Shown here piece after piece: positions 28,433-37,304 of a DNA stretch of 43,542 nucleotides. The stretch lies in assembly GCA_009773615.1 (NCBI GenBank), contig WSYA01000014.1, positions 1 to 43,542 on the forward strand, given 5' to 3'. A model generated the notes under the pieces. The model was given only the letters and a program-made list of their open reading frames with translations. It had not been told where the DNA came from and did not search any database. Position numbers and translations under genes: made by a program. The stretch comes from Gallionellaceae bacterium. Lineage in GTDB: Bacteria; Pseudomonadota; Gammaproteobacteria; Burkholderiales; Gallionellaceae. Position 1 is the first letter of the stretch. Each line of letters opens with the position of its first letter.

Positions 28433-28498
28433 ATCTTTCTGCACTTGATCTTAAAGTCTCCCACAAAGATGCGGCAGCTATGAAATAATCCGCCCACT

Positions 28499-28744
28499 GT
28501 GCAAACCATCATTTCCTCTGAAATCTTAACCAGTCTTGTCCCCGGTGAAAGCGCGATTATCGTTGCCATTCAGACCGACGACGCTCTGCGCCAGCGTTTA
28601 TTGGCGCTGGGCTTCCGCGTCGGCAAGCGTGTCGAACTCATCCGCAAGGCAAGCTTTTCCGGCCCGCTGCAAGTGCGCATCGGCACCACGGACATCCTGT
28701 TGCGCAGAAACGAAGCTGCCAAAATAGCGGTAGAAAAATCATGA
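28499..28744 (+). CDS. feoA: Ferrous iron transport protein A
   Basis: 81-residue SH3-like FeoA protein: LTSLVPGESAIIV, RLLALGFRVGKRVELIRKA, and VRIGTTDILLRRNEAAKI. It is a small cytoplasmic partner of FeoB needed for Fe2+ uptake. The start is GTG at 28499, with no strong ribosome site and no upstream in-frame alternative. Its stop overlaps the feoB ATG (ATGA). I could not pick a convincing Fur box or promoter in the 100 bases before it. Confidence 0.92.
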   Translation: MQTIISSEILTSLVPGESAIIVAIQTDDALRQRLLALGFRVGKRVELIRKASFSGPLQVRIGTTDILLRRNEAAKIAVEKS

Positions 28745-30528
28745 AGCGGGTCGCGTTGCTAGGCATGCCCAACACGGGCAAGTCGACATTGTTCAACCGC
28801 ATGACGGGCGGCGCAGCGCGGGTAGGCAACTGGCCGGGGATCACTGTGGAATTGCTCAGCGGCAAGATTTTATTCGGCGGCGACATGGTCGAGCTCATCG
28901 ACCTGCCCGGAATCTACGACATTCATGGTTTTTCCGAAGACGAGCAGGTGGTGCGCCATTTTTTGCACGGCAACGTGCCCGACCTCGCCCTCATCGTGCT
29001 CAACGCCACGCAGATCGAGCGCCAGCTCAGCCTGTTGCTGCAACTCAAGCAATACAATCTGAATATGGTGGTGCTGCTCAACATGGCAGACGAGGCAAAG
29101 AAGTTCGGCATCACTATCGATACCAAAAAGATGTCCGCTGCGCTCGGCATTCCGATTTTCCTGCTCAGCGCAAAGTACGGCAATGGCTATCAGGAAGCGC
29201 TGCAAGCCGTCACCAAAGCTTTGCGCTACAACACGCCTGGTATGGCGGAAGAGTTGCGCTCGCAACTTGAACAAGAAGTGCATATCGAAAGCGAAATGGC
29301 GCGCGTGTTGCAACATGCGGTGCAAGTACCCGCGCGCTTGCCGGACAACCTCACCACGCAACTTGATCATCTGATGCTTCACCCGTGGCTGGGCTTGCCA
29401 ATCTTCTTTGGCATCATGTATCTGCTGTTTCAGGGCATTTTCTTTTTCGGGCAACCGCTGCAAATAGGCGTGGGCGATCTGTTCAACTGGCTGCGCGAGG
29501 TTGCCTTTGCGCCCCTCGTCGCCAGCCTGCCTGCGCTCCTGCAAGGCCTGTTACTCGACGGCATCTACAACGGCGTTGCCACTGTCGCTGCTTTCGCCCC
29601 CATCATCGTGCTGTTCTTCCTGTTCATGGCGATCGTGGAAGACACCGGCTACCTGTCGCGCGCCGCTTTTTTAATGGATGCGCTGATGGCCAGACTGGGC
29701 TTGGACGGGCGCAGTTTTGTCATGCTGCTGATGGGATTCGGCTGCAACGTACCCGCACTGATGGGCACAAGAGTAATGCGTTCGCGCCCGTTGCGTCTGC
29801 TTAGCATGCTAGTGATCCCCTTCTCGCTGTGCTCGGCGCGCTTGCAGGTATTCGTGTTCATCGCCGCCGCCCTGTTCGCACCAAGGGCTGCCGCGCTGGT
29901 GGTGTTCAGCCTGTACCTGTTCAGTTTCGCCGCCGCCATCCTCACCGCGCTGATATTCAAACGCCACTTCCCCAACAGCGAGCCCTTCGTACTGGAACTG
30001 CCGCCCTACCGCTTCCCCACGCTACGCCAGATGGTGCTGCGCGGCTGGCACGAGGTGTACCACTTCATTCATCGCGCCAGCAAATTTATCATCATCGGCG
30101 TGGTGTTTGTCTGGCTGCTCACCCATCTGCCGACTTCTGCCGTGCCTGCCGGCCCCGATACATGGGCGGGCCACATCGGTGCTTGGCTAAAACCACTGTT
30201 CGAGCCTATCGGCATCACGGCCGAACTCACCATCGCACTGATCTTCGGCTTCGTGGCGAAAGAAATCGTCATCGGCTCACTCGCCGTGATCTACGGCCTG
30301 AGCGGCCAGGCTTTAAGCGGCGCGTTGGCACTGCAATTGGACTGGGTACAGGCCTACAGCTTCATGCTGTTCACCCTGATCTACACCCCCTGCCTATCCA
30401 CTATCGCCACCTTGCGCAGCGAATCGAAGAACAACGGCTTTATGCTGCTATCGCTGGGCTGGTCGCTGGCTTTGGCATGGGTGGTGAGCTTTGTGTTCTA
30501 TCAAGGCGCAAGGGCGTTGGGATACTAG
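28741..30528 (+). CDS. feoB: Ferrous iron transporter FeoB (short form)
   Basis: 595 residues, shorter than the 770-residue Escherichia coli protein. The N-terminal GTPase has G1 GMPNTGKST, G2 Thr in GITVE, G3 DLPGIYD and G4-like NMAD. About eight membrane helices follow, with gate regions FLMDALMARLGLDGRSF and GFGCNVPAL, and a second inverted gate near GFVAKEIVIGSL. It imports Fe2+ across the inner membrane. The C-terminal cytoplasmic extension is absent and no feoC follows. Its TAG stop overlaps the selD stop on the other strand at CTAG. Confidence 0.95.
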   Translation: MKRVALLGMPNTGKSTLFNRMTGGAARVGNWPGITVELLSGKILFGGDMVELIDLPGIYDIHGFSEDEQVVRHFLHGNVPDLALIVLNATQIERQLSLLLQLKQYNLNMVVLLNMADEAKKFGITIDTKKMSAALGIPIFLLSAKYGNGYQEALQAVTKALRYNTPGMAEELRSQLEQEVHIESEMARVLQHAVQVPARLPDNLTTQLDHLMLHPWLGLPIFFGIMYLLFQGIFFFGQPLQIGVGDLFNWLREVAFAPLVASLPALLQGLLLDGIYNGVATVAAFAPIIVLFFLFMAIVEDTGYLSRAAFLMDALMARLGLDGRSFVMLLMGFGCNVPALMGTRVMRSRPLRLLSMLVIPFSLCSARLQVFVFIAAALFAPRAAALVVFSLYLFSFAAAILTALIFKRHFPNSEPFVLELPPYRFPTLRQMVLRGWHEVYHFIHRASKFIIIGVVFVWLLTHLPTSAVPAGPDTWAGHIGAWLKPLFEPIGITAELTIALIFGFVAKEIVIGSLAVIYGLSGQALSGALALQLDWVQAYSFMLFTLIYTPCLSTIATLRSESKNNGFMLLSLGWSLALAWVVSFVFYQGARALGY

Positions 30529-31571
30529 ACTGCAACGCTGACTTGACCTGCACCAGCTTCCATTTTTCCGATCACGCACGCTGCCGCAAATCCATCTGCA
30601 TGAAAAGCGGCTAGGACTTTATCCACCGCCGCCGGTGCACAGGCCACCAGCAATCCGCCGCTGGTTTGCGGGTCGCATAACAATTTTCGTTGCCACTCAG
30701 GGAAGTCTTCCGGCAATTTCACTTCCGCACCATAGCTCGACCAATTGCGCTCTGCGGCACCCGTAGCGTAGCCTTGTTGGGCCAGTCGCAGTGCGGTGGG
30801 CAAGATGGGCAAGTCGGCGTAGCGGATGGTTGCGCCGAGTTTCGATCCCCGGCACATTTCCAACAGATGGCCTAGCAGCGCGAAACCGGTCACATCGGTC
30901 ATTGCATGCACGGCTTCCATCGCGCCGAACTTCGCCCCGGTACGATTGAGTTGGGTGGCGGCGCTAAGCATCTCGCGATAACCCGCTTCGTTGAGTTCGC
31001 CTTTTTTCATCGCGGCGCTGAGGATGCCCACACCCAAAGGCTTGCCCAGAATCAGCACATCGCCTGCCTGCGCGCGGTCGTTGCGTTTGATGTGGTCGGG
31101 GTGGGCGATACCCACGGCAACCAGACCGTAGATCGGCTCGGGCGCGTCAATGGAGTGCCCGCCCGCAAGAGGGATGCCCGCCGCTTCGCACACGGCGACG
31201 CCACCCGCGAGAATGTCGCGTATGGTATCCAGCGGCAGTTTGTCGATAGGCATACCCACGATCGCCAAAGCGAGGATAGGCGTGGCACCCATGGCATACA
31301 CGTCGGAGAGCGCGTTGGTGGCGGCGATGCGACCGAAGTCGCGCGCATCATCCACGATGGGCATAAAAAAATCAGTGGTGACTACCACCGCCTGTTGGTC
31401 GTTCAAACGGTACACCGCAGCATCGTCGCTGCTTTCTGCCCCCACCATCAGGTTCGGGTAAGATGGCGGCTTCGGCATGGCGGCCAGCATTTGCGCCAGC
31501 ACGGCAGGCGCTATTTTGCAGCCGCAGCCACCACCATGAGAGTATTGAGTCAGTTTGATCGGCGTTGCCAT
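30525..31571 (-). CDS. selD: Selenide, water dikinase
   Basis: 348 residues. The N-terminal SHGGGCGCK carries the catalytic Cys16 (Cys, not selenocysteine) and Lys19. ATP-binding features ESSDDAAVYRL and VTTDFFMPIVDD and the C-terminal DPQTSGGLLVA are present. It makes selenophosphate from selenide and ATP. The divergent neighbour mnmH uses selenophosphate, which fits. It is convergent with feoB. Only 15 bases separate its ATG from that of mnmH. No selA or selB is in the window. Confidence 0.96.
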   Translation of the reverse strand: MATPIKLTQYSHGGGCGCKIAPAVLAQMLAAMPKPPSYPNLMVGAESSDDAAVYRLNDQQAVVVTTDFFMPIVDDARDFGRIAATNALSDVYAMGATPILALAIVGMPIDKLPLDTIRDILAGGVAVCEAAGIPLAGGHSIDAPEPIYGLVAVGIAHPDHIKRNDRAQAGDVLILGKPLGVGILSAAMKKGELNEAGYREMLSAATQLNRTGAKFGAMEAVHAMTDVTGFALLGHLLEMCRGSKLGATIRYADLPILPTALRLAQQGYATGAAERNWSSYGAEVKLPEDFPEWQRKLLCDPQTSGGLLVACAPAAVDKVLAAFHADGFAAACVIGKMEAGAGQVSVAV

Positions 31572-31582
31572 TTTTATATAAT
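31555..31582 (+). promoter_or_regulatory. Putative promoter of mnmH, implying a leaderless mRNA
   Basis: TTGATC (31555-31560), 16 bases, then a perfect TATAAT (31577-31582) only 4 bases before the mnmH ATG. Transcription would start at or within the first codons. The -35 lies inside the selD coding region. No ribosome site fits between them. Confidence 0.45.
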
Positions 31583-31586
31583 TCCT

Positions 31587-32630
31587 ATGCGTAAAATTCA
31601 GTTAGCGAACGTATCACAACTCTCCGACTACGACGACATCATCGACGTGCGTTCCCCTGCGGAGTTTGCGGAGGATCATATTCCGGGCGCGATCAGTGCG
31701 CCTGTTTTAAACAACGAAGAGCGGGCACGCATCGGCACCTTATACAAACAAGTCTCACCTTTCGAGGCGCAGCGTCAGGGTGCTGCTTTGATCGCACGCA
31801 ATATCGCTCAGCATCTGGAAACCCTCTTTCATGACCGTCCGCGCGAATGGAAACCGCTCATCTACTGCTGGCGCGGCGGCCAGCGCAGCGGTGCGATGGC
31901 TCACATCTTCGCGCAAGTTGGTTGGCGCGTGGGGCAGCTGCAAGGCGGCTATAAAACCTATCGGCGCCATGTCATCGACGAACTGGAAACGCTGTCGGCC
32001 CGCTTCCAGTTTCGCGTCGTATGCGGCGCAACCGGCTCCGGCAAAAGCCGATTACTGCAAACCTTGCACGCACAAGGCGCGCAGGTGCTGGATCTGGAAA
32101 AACTGGCGCAGCATCGCGGTTCCCTGCTAGGCAACCTGCCCGGCCAAAGCCAACCCGCACAAAAAATGTTCGAGAGCCGACTGTGGGACACACTCCGCAA
32201 CTTTGACGCACAGCATCCGGTTTTCACCGAAGCAGAGAGCCGCAAGATCGGCGCCTTAGCCATCCCCACTCCGTTGCTCGAAAATATGCGACTAGCCGAA
32301 TGCATCGCCATCGAAGCGGCTATGCCGGCCCGCGTGAAGTTGCTCATGGAAGATTATGCGCACTTCTTAAACGATGCCGAATTGCTAACACGGGCATTGG
32401 CTCCGTTGCTGGAACTGCACGGACACAAGATCATTGAACAATGGCATGAAATGGCGCAGCGTGGCGATTGGTCAACGTTGGTTGCAGATATGTTACTGCG
32501 CCACTACGACCCCGCTTATCAACGCTCCACCGCGAACAACTTCCCGCGCCTGAAGAATGCACGGCGGTTACATTTGGCCACATTGGATGAGAACGATTTG
32601 TTGTTTGCAGCGCAGGCACTCATTCAATAA
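31587..32630 (+). CDS. mnmH: tRNA 2-selenouridine synthase
   Basis: 347 residues. An N-terminal rhodanese domain with YCWRGGQRSGA (catalytic Cys94) is followed by a P-loop domain with CGATGSGKSRLL (about 146-156). This is the SelU/MnmH architecture, which replaces sulfur by selenium in the wobble 2-thiouridine of Lys, Glu and Gln tRNAs, via geranylation. The frame is open much farther upstream, but only as antisense of selD; ATG 31587 (MRKIQLANVSQLSDYDDIID) matches the family start. It is divergent from selD and ends at a strong hairpin. Confidence 0.95.
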   Translation: MRKIQLANVSQLSDYDDIIDVRSPAEFAEDHIPGAISAPVLNNEERARIGTLYKQVSPFEAQRQGAALIARNIAQHLETLFHDRPREWKPLIYCWRGGQRSGAMAHIFAQVGWRVGQLQGGYKTYRRHVIDELETLSARFQFRVVCGATGSGKSRLLQTLHAQGAQVLDLEKLAQHRGSLLGNLPGQSQPAQKMFESRLWDTLRNFDAQHPVFTEAESRKIGALAIPTPLLENMRLAECIAIEAAMPARVKLLMEDYAHFLNDAELLTRALAPLLELHGHKIIEQWHEMAQRGDWSTLVADMLLRHYDPAYQRSTANNFPRLKNARRLHLATLDENDLLFAAQALIQ

Positions 32631-32644
32631 ACGTCTGCACCAAG

Positions 32645-32670
32645 AACAAAGAGGCGAACGCCTCTTTGTT
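32645..32670. terminator. Hairpin terminator between mnmH and the gene at 32671
   Basis: AACAAAGAGGCG at 32645-32656 pairs with CGCCTCTTTGTT at 32659-32670 and is followed by TTATT on the plus strand. It directly abuts the stop codon of the minus-strand gene, whose transcript would also contain it. Confidence 0.8.
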
Positions 32671-32994
32671 TTATTCTTTCCAAGCCTGATCGAGGATCGC
32701 CTGAGCCTTGCCGTATTTCACATTCGCTTCCTGCAAGCGCTTCTTCGATAACTCGGCCTTCTTTCGATCATCTGCCAACCGCTTGGTCTGCAGTTCAAAC
32801 GCCTTCTTGCGCTGCTCTAATAGTTTCTCGGCATCCGCCACATCTTTCAAATCGGATTTGTTTTGCACATCGGCCTTTTCGACTTCTTGCCGCGCGTATT
32901 CCACTCCGGCTTGTTGCGCAGAAACGTCTCTGGCTTCAGCAGCAGAAATAAAAGTGCCCAATAAAATCAAAACCAAAATTTGAATCTTTAACAT
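32671..32994 (-). CDS. Small exported coiled-coil protein, function unknown
   Basis: 107 residues from ATG 32994, which follows GGGAATGAG. A signal peptide (LKIQILVLILLGTFISAAEA) is followed by an almost entirely helical, charged segment rich in Lys, Glu, Ala and Gln (QAGVEYARQEVEKADVQ, EKLLEQRKKAFELQTKRLAD) that would form a periplasmic coiled coil. I do not recognise a named family. It lies 65 bases after the YfaZ-like gene on the same strand with a hairpin between them. Confidence 0.7.
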   Translation of the reverse strand: MLKIQILVLILLGTFISAAEARDVSAQQAGVEYARQEVEKADVQNKSDLKDVADAEKLLEQRKKAFELQTKRLADDRKKAELSKKRLQEANVKYGKAQAILDQAWKE

Positions 32995-33020
32995 CTCATT
33001 CCCGATAATGAACGGAGAAC

Positions 33021-33051
33021 CCAGATACACCGCTCAGAAAAGCGCATCTGG
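33021..33051 (-). terminator. Weak intercistronic hairpin after the YfaZ-like gene
   Basis: CCAGAT and ATCTGG with inner CGC/GCG pairs form a stem across 33021-33051. No U-run follows on the minus strand, so partial termination or mRNA processing is more likely than full termination. Confidence 0.35.
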
Positions 33052-33059
33052 CCCATCAT

Positions 33060-33671
33060 TTAGAAGGAGGCTGTCACGCCCACAAAAGAACTTTTGTCGA
33101 TTTCCGCACTGCCTCCCGATGCAATACCAAAACCTATCTCCCGATATCCTACATAAATCTTTGCTTGCGGTGACACCGCCACCTCCAGACGCAAACCAAA
33201 TTGATTAAATCGATTGGAGTCTGCGAACGACATGATCTTCGGGCTTGCGTAATATTCGACAACGAAAGCAACCGGCACCGCTGTTGGAAGACCAAACACG
33301 GCCGCACCACCCACCGCAATGGCGGACAAGGTGTCAGTTGTTGTTACCGCTGCCGTCGCTGCCGTTGCAGCTGTCACTACGCGATAATTCGAGCCGAATA
33401 CGCCTTTGACCCCCACGCCAACGCTCAGCCCCGGCGCGCCCTCTTCTTCGCTTCCACCCTTTATGATGAGTCCTGCATCAGCAAATTTATTATTTGCATC
33501 GTTATAGAGAAGGCCGACGCTGAGTTCAGAATTTCCTTCAATGAAATCGCTAGCCGAAGAGTTGAACCTGAATGCAGCAGCATTATTATTCAAATTGACA
33601 TCAATAGAATCCGCAAAGGCTGCGGAACTGAGAACCAACAACGAAACGGCAAGAGTACGACTCAAAAACAT
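33060..33671 (-). CDS. YfaZ-like outer-membrane beta-barrel protein
   Basis: 203 residues with a signal peptide (SRTLAVSLLVLSSAAFA). Alternating hydrophobic strands follow: DVNLNNNAAAFRF, SELSVGLLYND, LSVGVGVKGVFG, VAFVVEYYASPKIMSF, NQFGLRLEVAV, AKIYVGYREIG, and a C-terminal strand ending VGVTASF with terminal Phe, as in barrel proteins. The YYASPKIMSFAD and YVGYREI segments resemble the YfaZ family. An Ala/Thr-rich loop lies mid-protein (TAATAATAAVTTTD). ATG follows AAGGAG. Its role is unknown. Confidence 0.7.
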   Translation of the reverse strand: MFLSRTLAVSLLVLSSAAFADSIDVNLNNNAAAFRFNSSASDFIEGNSELSVGLLYNDANNKFADAGLIIKGGSEEEGAPGLSVGVGVKGVFGSNYRVVTAATAATAAVTTTDTLSAIAVGGAAVFGLPTAVPVAFVVEYYASPKIMSFADSNRFNQFGLRLEVAVSPQAKIYVGYREIGFGIASGGSAEIDKSSFVGVTASF

Positions 33672-33820
33672 AATTAACTCCTTATAACGAATTTATTGAC
33701 ACCGATTCGATCTCCCGCACGAGAAAGTTATGCGCAAGTACGCGTGCTGACTCTGAATAATGCGGAACGACACCGGCGCGGCGCAAATGGTACACAATGC
33801 AGCCAAATCCCGCAATGCGG

Positions 33821-33854
33821 AAAACAAAGCCCCTTGACACTTAAGCAAGGGGCT
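33821..33854 (-). terminator. Rho-independent terminator of the HU gene
   Basis: AGCCCCTTG and CAAGGGGCT form a 9-bp stem with a 9-base loop. On the minus strand it is followed by TTGTTTT. It lies 26 bases beyond the HU stop. Apart from this, the 209 bases between the HU and YfaZ-like genes hold nothing I recognise. Confidence 0.85.
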
Positions 33855-33880
33855 CGGGGAAACACCTCAGCGTAACTAAA

Positions 33881-34165
33881 TTACTTCTTAACGCCGTTCA
33901 CCGCTGCTTTCAGTGTTGCGCCAGCCTTGAAGGCTGGAACTTTGGAAGCCTTGATCTTCAGCTCGGCACCGGTCTTAGGGTTGCGGCCGATACGTGCAGC
34001 ACGCTTGCGCACCTCAAAAGAGCCGAAGCCCACCAGTGAAATAGAGTCACCTTTTTTCAGAGTGCCGGTAATGATTTCGATCAGTGCAGCGATATTGCGC
34101 TCAGCGTCAGCTTTAGTGGAATCAGTCTTAACGGACAACGCGTCAACAAGTTCTTTTCTGTTCAT
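33881..34165 (-). CDS. hup: DNA-binding protein HU
   Basis: 94 residues, the standard HU/IHF size: MNRKELVDALS, GDSISLVGFGSFEVRKRAARIGRNPKTG (the DNA-binding arm with the intercalating Asn-Pro) and a Lys-rich end. Compacts and bends DNA as a dimer. The signature GFGSFEVRKRAARIGRNP is that of HU beta-type proteins. It has its own promoter and terminator and so is a single-gene unit. Confidence 0.96.
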   Translation of the reverse strand: MNRKELVDALSVKTDSTKADAERNIAALIEIITGTLKKGDSISLVGFGSFEVRKRAARIGRNPKTGAELKIKASKVPAFKAGATLKAAVNGVKK

Positions 34166-34210
34166 GAGTTCATATGCTCCGTATATTGAGGGTTAATAAA
34201 GCGGGACTGC

Positions 34211-34239
34211 ATTGTCAGGGAAAAATTTATTGCTGGCAA
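34211..34239 (-). promoter_or_regulatory. Promoter of the HU gene
   Basis: Minus-strand TTGCCA (34234-34239), 17 bases, then GACAAT (34211-34216). The predicted start leaves a leader of about 40 bases, AU-rich, before the ATG at 34165. Confidence 0.55.
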
Positions 34240-34337
34240 TACGCAATAATATCTGTACATCCTCCATGGGTCTTCGGCTCCCGCGTTCAGCATCCTAATG
34301 GACTAATTGCGTTTAAACAAGGCTTCGCACGCCCCCC

Positions 34338-34366
34338 CTTGAAACCGCTGATACGCACCCCATTTA
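34338..34366 (+). promoter_or_regulatory. Heat-shock (sigma-32) promoter of htpG
   Basis: CTTGAAA (34338-34344), 13 bases, then CCCCATTTA (34358-34366) match the sigma-32 consensus in both boxes and in spacing. The start site would be near 34373, about 28 bases before the htpG ATG. Confidence 0.9.
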
Positions 34367-34400
34367 GACGAGGGTCCTTTTTTCAAACACGGAGAAAATA

Positions 34401-36302
34401 ATGAGCAACACCACCAATAACCGCGAAACCATGGGCTTCCAAGCCGAAGTAAAGCAACTTTTGCAACTGATGATCCATTCGCTGTATTCGAACCGCGAAA
34501 TTTTTCTGCGCGAACTGATTTCCAATGCGGCGGATGCCAGCGACAAGCTGCGCTTCGAGGCGCTGCATAACGCAGCGCTGTTCGAGAACGATTCCGAGCT
34601 GAATATCCGCATCGGCTACGACAAAACGGCGCGCACACTGACTATCTCCGACAACGGCATCGGCATGAGCCGCGACGAGGTCATCAACAATCTCGGCACC
34701 ATCGCCAAATCCGGCACGCGCGAATTCTTCTCGCGCCTCTCCGGCGACCAGCAGAAAGATGCCAACCTGATCGGACAGTTCGGCGTGGGCTTTTATTCGG
34801 CCTTCATCGTCGCCGAAAAGGTGACCGTGACGACGCGGCGTGCGGGCGAAAAATCCGACCAGGGCGTGCGCTGGGAATCCGACGGTGGCGGCGAGTTCGC
34901 CATAGAGATGGTGGACAAAGTATCGCGCGGCACGGAAATCGTTCTGCATTTGCGCGAGGGGCAGGACGACCTGCTCAGCGGACAGAAAATCCGCTCCATC
35001 ATCCGCAAGTATTCCGACCACATCGTTCAACCGATTCTAATGAAGAAAGAAGAATGGAAGGACGGCGCGCAACAGGTGCTGGACGAGGACGAGACCGTCA
35101 ACAAGGCCTTCGCACTATGGGCGCGCGCCAAGAACGAGATCAAAGACGAAGAATACAAGGAGTTCTACAAGCACGTCGGCCATGACTTCGAAGACCCGCT
35201 GGCATGGACTCACGCGCGCGTCGAAGGGCGCCAGGAGTACACGCAGTTGCTTTACATTCCAAGCCGGGCACCGTTCGACATGTGGGAGCGCGATGCGATT
35301 CACGGCGTGAAACTGTACGTGCGCCGCGTGTTCATCATGGACGATGCCGAGCAACTGATGCCGCGCTATATGCGCTTCGTGCGCGGGGTGGTAGATTCCA
35401 GCGACCTGCCGCTGAACGTTTCGCGCGAAATCTTGCAGGAATCGAAAGACATCGAGGCGATCCGTTCCGGCTGCACCAAGAAAGTCCTCGGCCTGCTGGA
35501 AGACTTGGCCAAAAACGAGCCAGAGAAATACGCCAAATTCTGGGGCGAGTTTGGCCGCGTGCTGAAAGAAGGCATAGGCGAGGATCACGCCAACAAGGAC
35601 AAAATCGCCGGATTATTGCGCTTGGCCTCGACTCATGCCGACACAAACGAGGAAACCGCCTCGCTGTCCGACTACGTGAGCCGCATGAAGGAAGGTCAGG
35701 ACAAGATTTATTACATCACTGCCGACAGCTTCAACGCGGCGAAGAACAGCCCGCACTTGGAAGTGTTCCGCAAAAAAGGCATCGAAGTGCTGCTTTTCTC
35801 CGATCGCGTGGACGAATGGGTCGTGAGCAATCTGTTCGAGTTTGAGGGCAAACAACTGGTGTCCGTCGCCAAAGGCGGGCTTGATCTCGGCAAGCTGGAA
35901 GACGAGGCGGAGAAAAAAGAACAGGAAAACGTCGCCAACGAACTCAAAGACCTGACCGACAAGATCACCGTCAGCCTGGGTGATCGCGTCAAGGAAGTGC
36001 GCGTAACCCATCGCCTGACCGATTCGCCCGCCTGCCTGGTAGCCGACGAACACGACATGAGCGCAAATCTGGCACGCCTGCTGAAATCTGCCGGACAGAA
36101 AGCGCCAACATCTAAACCTATCCTTGAGATAAACCCCAAGCATCCGGTGGTACTGCGCCTGAAGACCGAGGAGAATAAATTCGACGACTGGGTCTCGGTG
36201 CTGTTTGACCAGGCCTTGCTTGCCGAAGGCGGCCAACTCGACGACCCGGCCAGCTTCGTCAAGCGCGTGAATCAGTTAATGCTGGAGATGAGCGGCAACT
36301 AA
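34401..36302 (+). CDS. htpG: Chaperone HtpG (Hsp90)
   Basis: 633 residues, full length. The N-terminal GHKL ATPase has [41 protein letters not shown] and [14 protein letters not shown]. The middle domain includes [31 protein letters not shown] (catalytic Arg loop). The C-terminal dimer domain ends without MEEVD. It is an ATP-dependent cytosolic chaperone for client remodelling under stress. GGAG precedes the ATG, a consensus heat-shock promoter lies upstream and a strong terminator follows. Confidence 0.97.
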   Translation: MSNTTNNRETMGFQAEVKQLLQLMIHSLYSNREIFLRELISNAADASDKLRFEALHNAALFENDSELNIRIGYDKTARTLTISDNGIGMSRDEVINNLGTIAKSGTREFFSRLSGDQQKDANLIGQFGVGFYSAFIVAEKVTVTTRRAGEKSDQGVRWESDGGGEFAIEMVDKVSRGTEIVLHLREGQDDLLSGQKIRSIIRKYSDHIVQPILMKKEEWKDGAQQVLDEDETVNKAFALWARAKNEIKDEEYKEFYKHVGHDFEDPLAWTHARVEGRQEYTQLLYIPSRAPFDMWERDAIHGVKLYVRRVFIMDDAEQLMPRYMRFVRGVVDSSDLPLNVSREILQESKDIEAIRSGCTKKVLGLLEDLAKNEPEKYAKFWGEFGRVLKEGIGEDHANKDKIAGLLRLASTHADTNEETASLSDYVSRMKEGQDKIYYITADSFNAAKNSPHLEVFRKKGIEVLLFSDRVDEWVVSNLFEFEGKQLVSVAKGGLDLGKLEDEAEKKEQENVANELKDLTDKITVSLGDRVKEVRVTHRLTDSPACLVADEHDMSANLARLLKSAGQKAPTSKPILEINPKHPVVLRLKTEENKFDDWVSVLFDQALLAEGGQLDDPASFVKRVNQLMLEMSGN

Positions 36303-36341
36303 GACCTGAACACATCCAAAGGGTAACAGCCTGCAAAATAG

Positions 36342-36376
36342 AAACGGCGGCGCAGTGAACACTGCCCGCCGTTTTT
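36342..36376 (+). terminator. Rho-independent terminator of htpG
   Basis: AAACGGCGG-C-GCAGTG pairs with CACTGC-CCGCCGTTT with one bulge, followed by TTTTTCTTT. The stem is about 15 bp and very stable. Confidence 0.9.
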
Positions 36377-36382
36377 CTTTAG

Positions 36383-36577
36383 CTAAGCGATCTGTTTAAA
36401 TCGATCTAGCGTTTGGCCTTCGTGCTCCACCTTCTCGAAGAACACCTCACGCGGACGCGCCCAAGTCGTGCCATCCCGAGAACGATAGATGACCAGCGTC
36501 ACCGCCGGATCAGACTCCAACCTTGCCTCGCATACCCACTCGTAAATCCCGCCTTTGTAATGCCGATATTGCATCAA
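36383..36577 (-). CDS. DUF1653 family protein
   Basis: 64 residues with the family pattern: QYRHYKGGIYEWVCEARLES, VTLVIYRSRDGTTWARPREVFFE and DRFKQIA. DUF1653 proteins are small, cytoplasmic and of unknown role. Its ATG overlaps the stop of the upstream exported-protein gene (ATGA), so the two are co-translated. Confidence 0.88.
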   Translation of the reverse strand: MMQYRHYKGGIYEWVCEARLESDPAVTLVIYRSRDGTTWARPREVFFEKVEHEGQTLDRFKQIA

Positions 36578-37017
36578 TTTTTTCTATCGGCAAGGGCGCG
36601 CTTACAACGCGTGGCGATATCCTTGCACAAGCGCGCCGACTTTATCGGACAGCTCGCTTGCGCGCTGCGCAACACCCGGCGCAGGTCATCTTCCCCGGCA
36701 CTGATGCCTATGTGCCGGAAAATAAATTGTTTGAACCCCTCATCACGCGCCATCAATTCTCCGAGCGCATCTATATCCGACCAACGCGTAGCCAGCACAC
36801 CGACCACCAGATTGGTATAACCATCGGCATAAAGTCCATCGTCTTGGCAGGCCGGGAGATTGCGTTTGAACACAACGTGGACATCTGCCCAATCGCTGGA
36901 TGAAGTGATTTGATGCAGAAATTCTTTATCGCTGACAGGGCATCCCTCCTGCGCGTTTGCCGCTTGCACGACAAAAAAGAGAAACGCGCTGAAAGCGAAC
37001 GCCAAGAACGGCTTCAT
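36574..37017 (-). CDS. Exported hypothetical protein with conserved cysteines
   Basis: 147 residues. A signal peptide (KPFLAFAFSAFLFFVVQAANA) leads to a mature helical protein with Cys at EGCPVSD, LPACQDD, ASCPIKS, RLCKD and TRCKR, probably forming periplasmic disulfides. I do not recognise the family. It is the middle gene of a three-gene set, 27 bases after a 58-residue gene and coupled to the DUF1653 gene. Confidence 0.65.
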   Translation of the reverse strand: MKPFLAFAFSAFLFFVVQAANAQEGCPVSDKEFLHQITSSSDWADVHVVFKRNLPACQDDGLYADGYTNLVVGVLATRWSDIDALGELMARDEGFKQFIFRHIGISAGEDDLRRVLRSAQASCPIKSARLCKDIATRCKRALADRKN

Positions 37018-37044
37018 TAGGTGAATCAGCGCGTGACTGGCAAA

Positions 37045-37221
37045 TCAGCAGCGCGACTTAGCCATGGCAAACAGGCGCGCCTCAAGCGCATCCATATCCG
37101 CCTTTTGGTCGAGAGACTCTTGATCGGGAAGGCGGCTCACATGTTGCTGAGCGGAATCATCAGGACCCTTCTCGTGATGCAACAAACCATGGTGATTCAT
37201 TTGCGACTTATCTTTGTCCAT
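37045..37221 (-). CDS. Small hydrophilic protein (58 aa), function unknown
   Basis: The minus strand from ATG 37221 encodes 58 residues, MDKDKSQMNHHGLLHHEKG ... LEARLFAMAKSRC, ending TGA at 37045-37047. A near-ideal ribosome site AGGAG lies 7 bases before the ATG, and a promoter candidate lies farther up, so this is probably translated despite its size. It is His- and Asp-rich at the N-terminus (NHHGLLHHE), which could bind metal. It leads the group with the exported protein and the DUF1653 gene. Confidence 0.6.
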   Translation of the reverse strand: MDKDKSQMNHHGLLHHEKGPDDSAQQHVSRLPDQESLDQKADMDALEARLFAMAKSRC

Positions 37222-37304
37222 TACGCTTCTCCTAAAAAGTGCGAGCCTTTTACAACTGTCGAGGGTTAGTTCCTATGTATGAAACTTTAGTTCAACGGCG
37301 GCGA

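Noticed and set aside
28433..28498. Fur box or strong promoter before feoA
   Set aside because: No convincing GATAATGAT-type repeat or well-spaced -35/-10 pair was found, so it was not annotated.
30906..31586. Upstream extension of the mnmH frame to 574 residues
   Set aside because: The extension is antisense of selD. MnmH proteins start at the MRKIQL-type methionine and are about 350 residues long.
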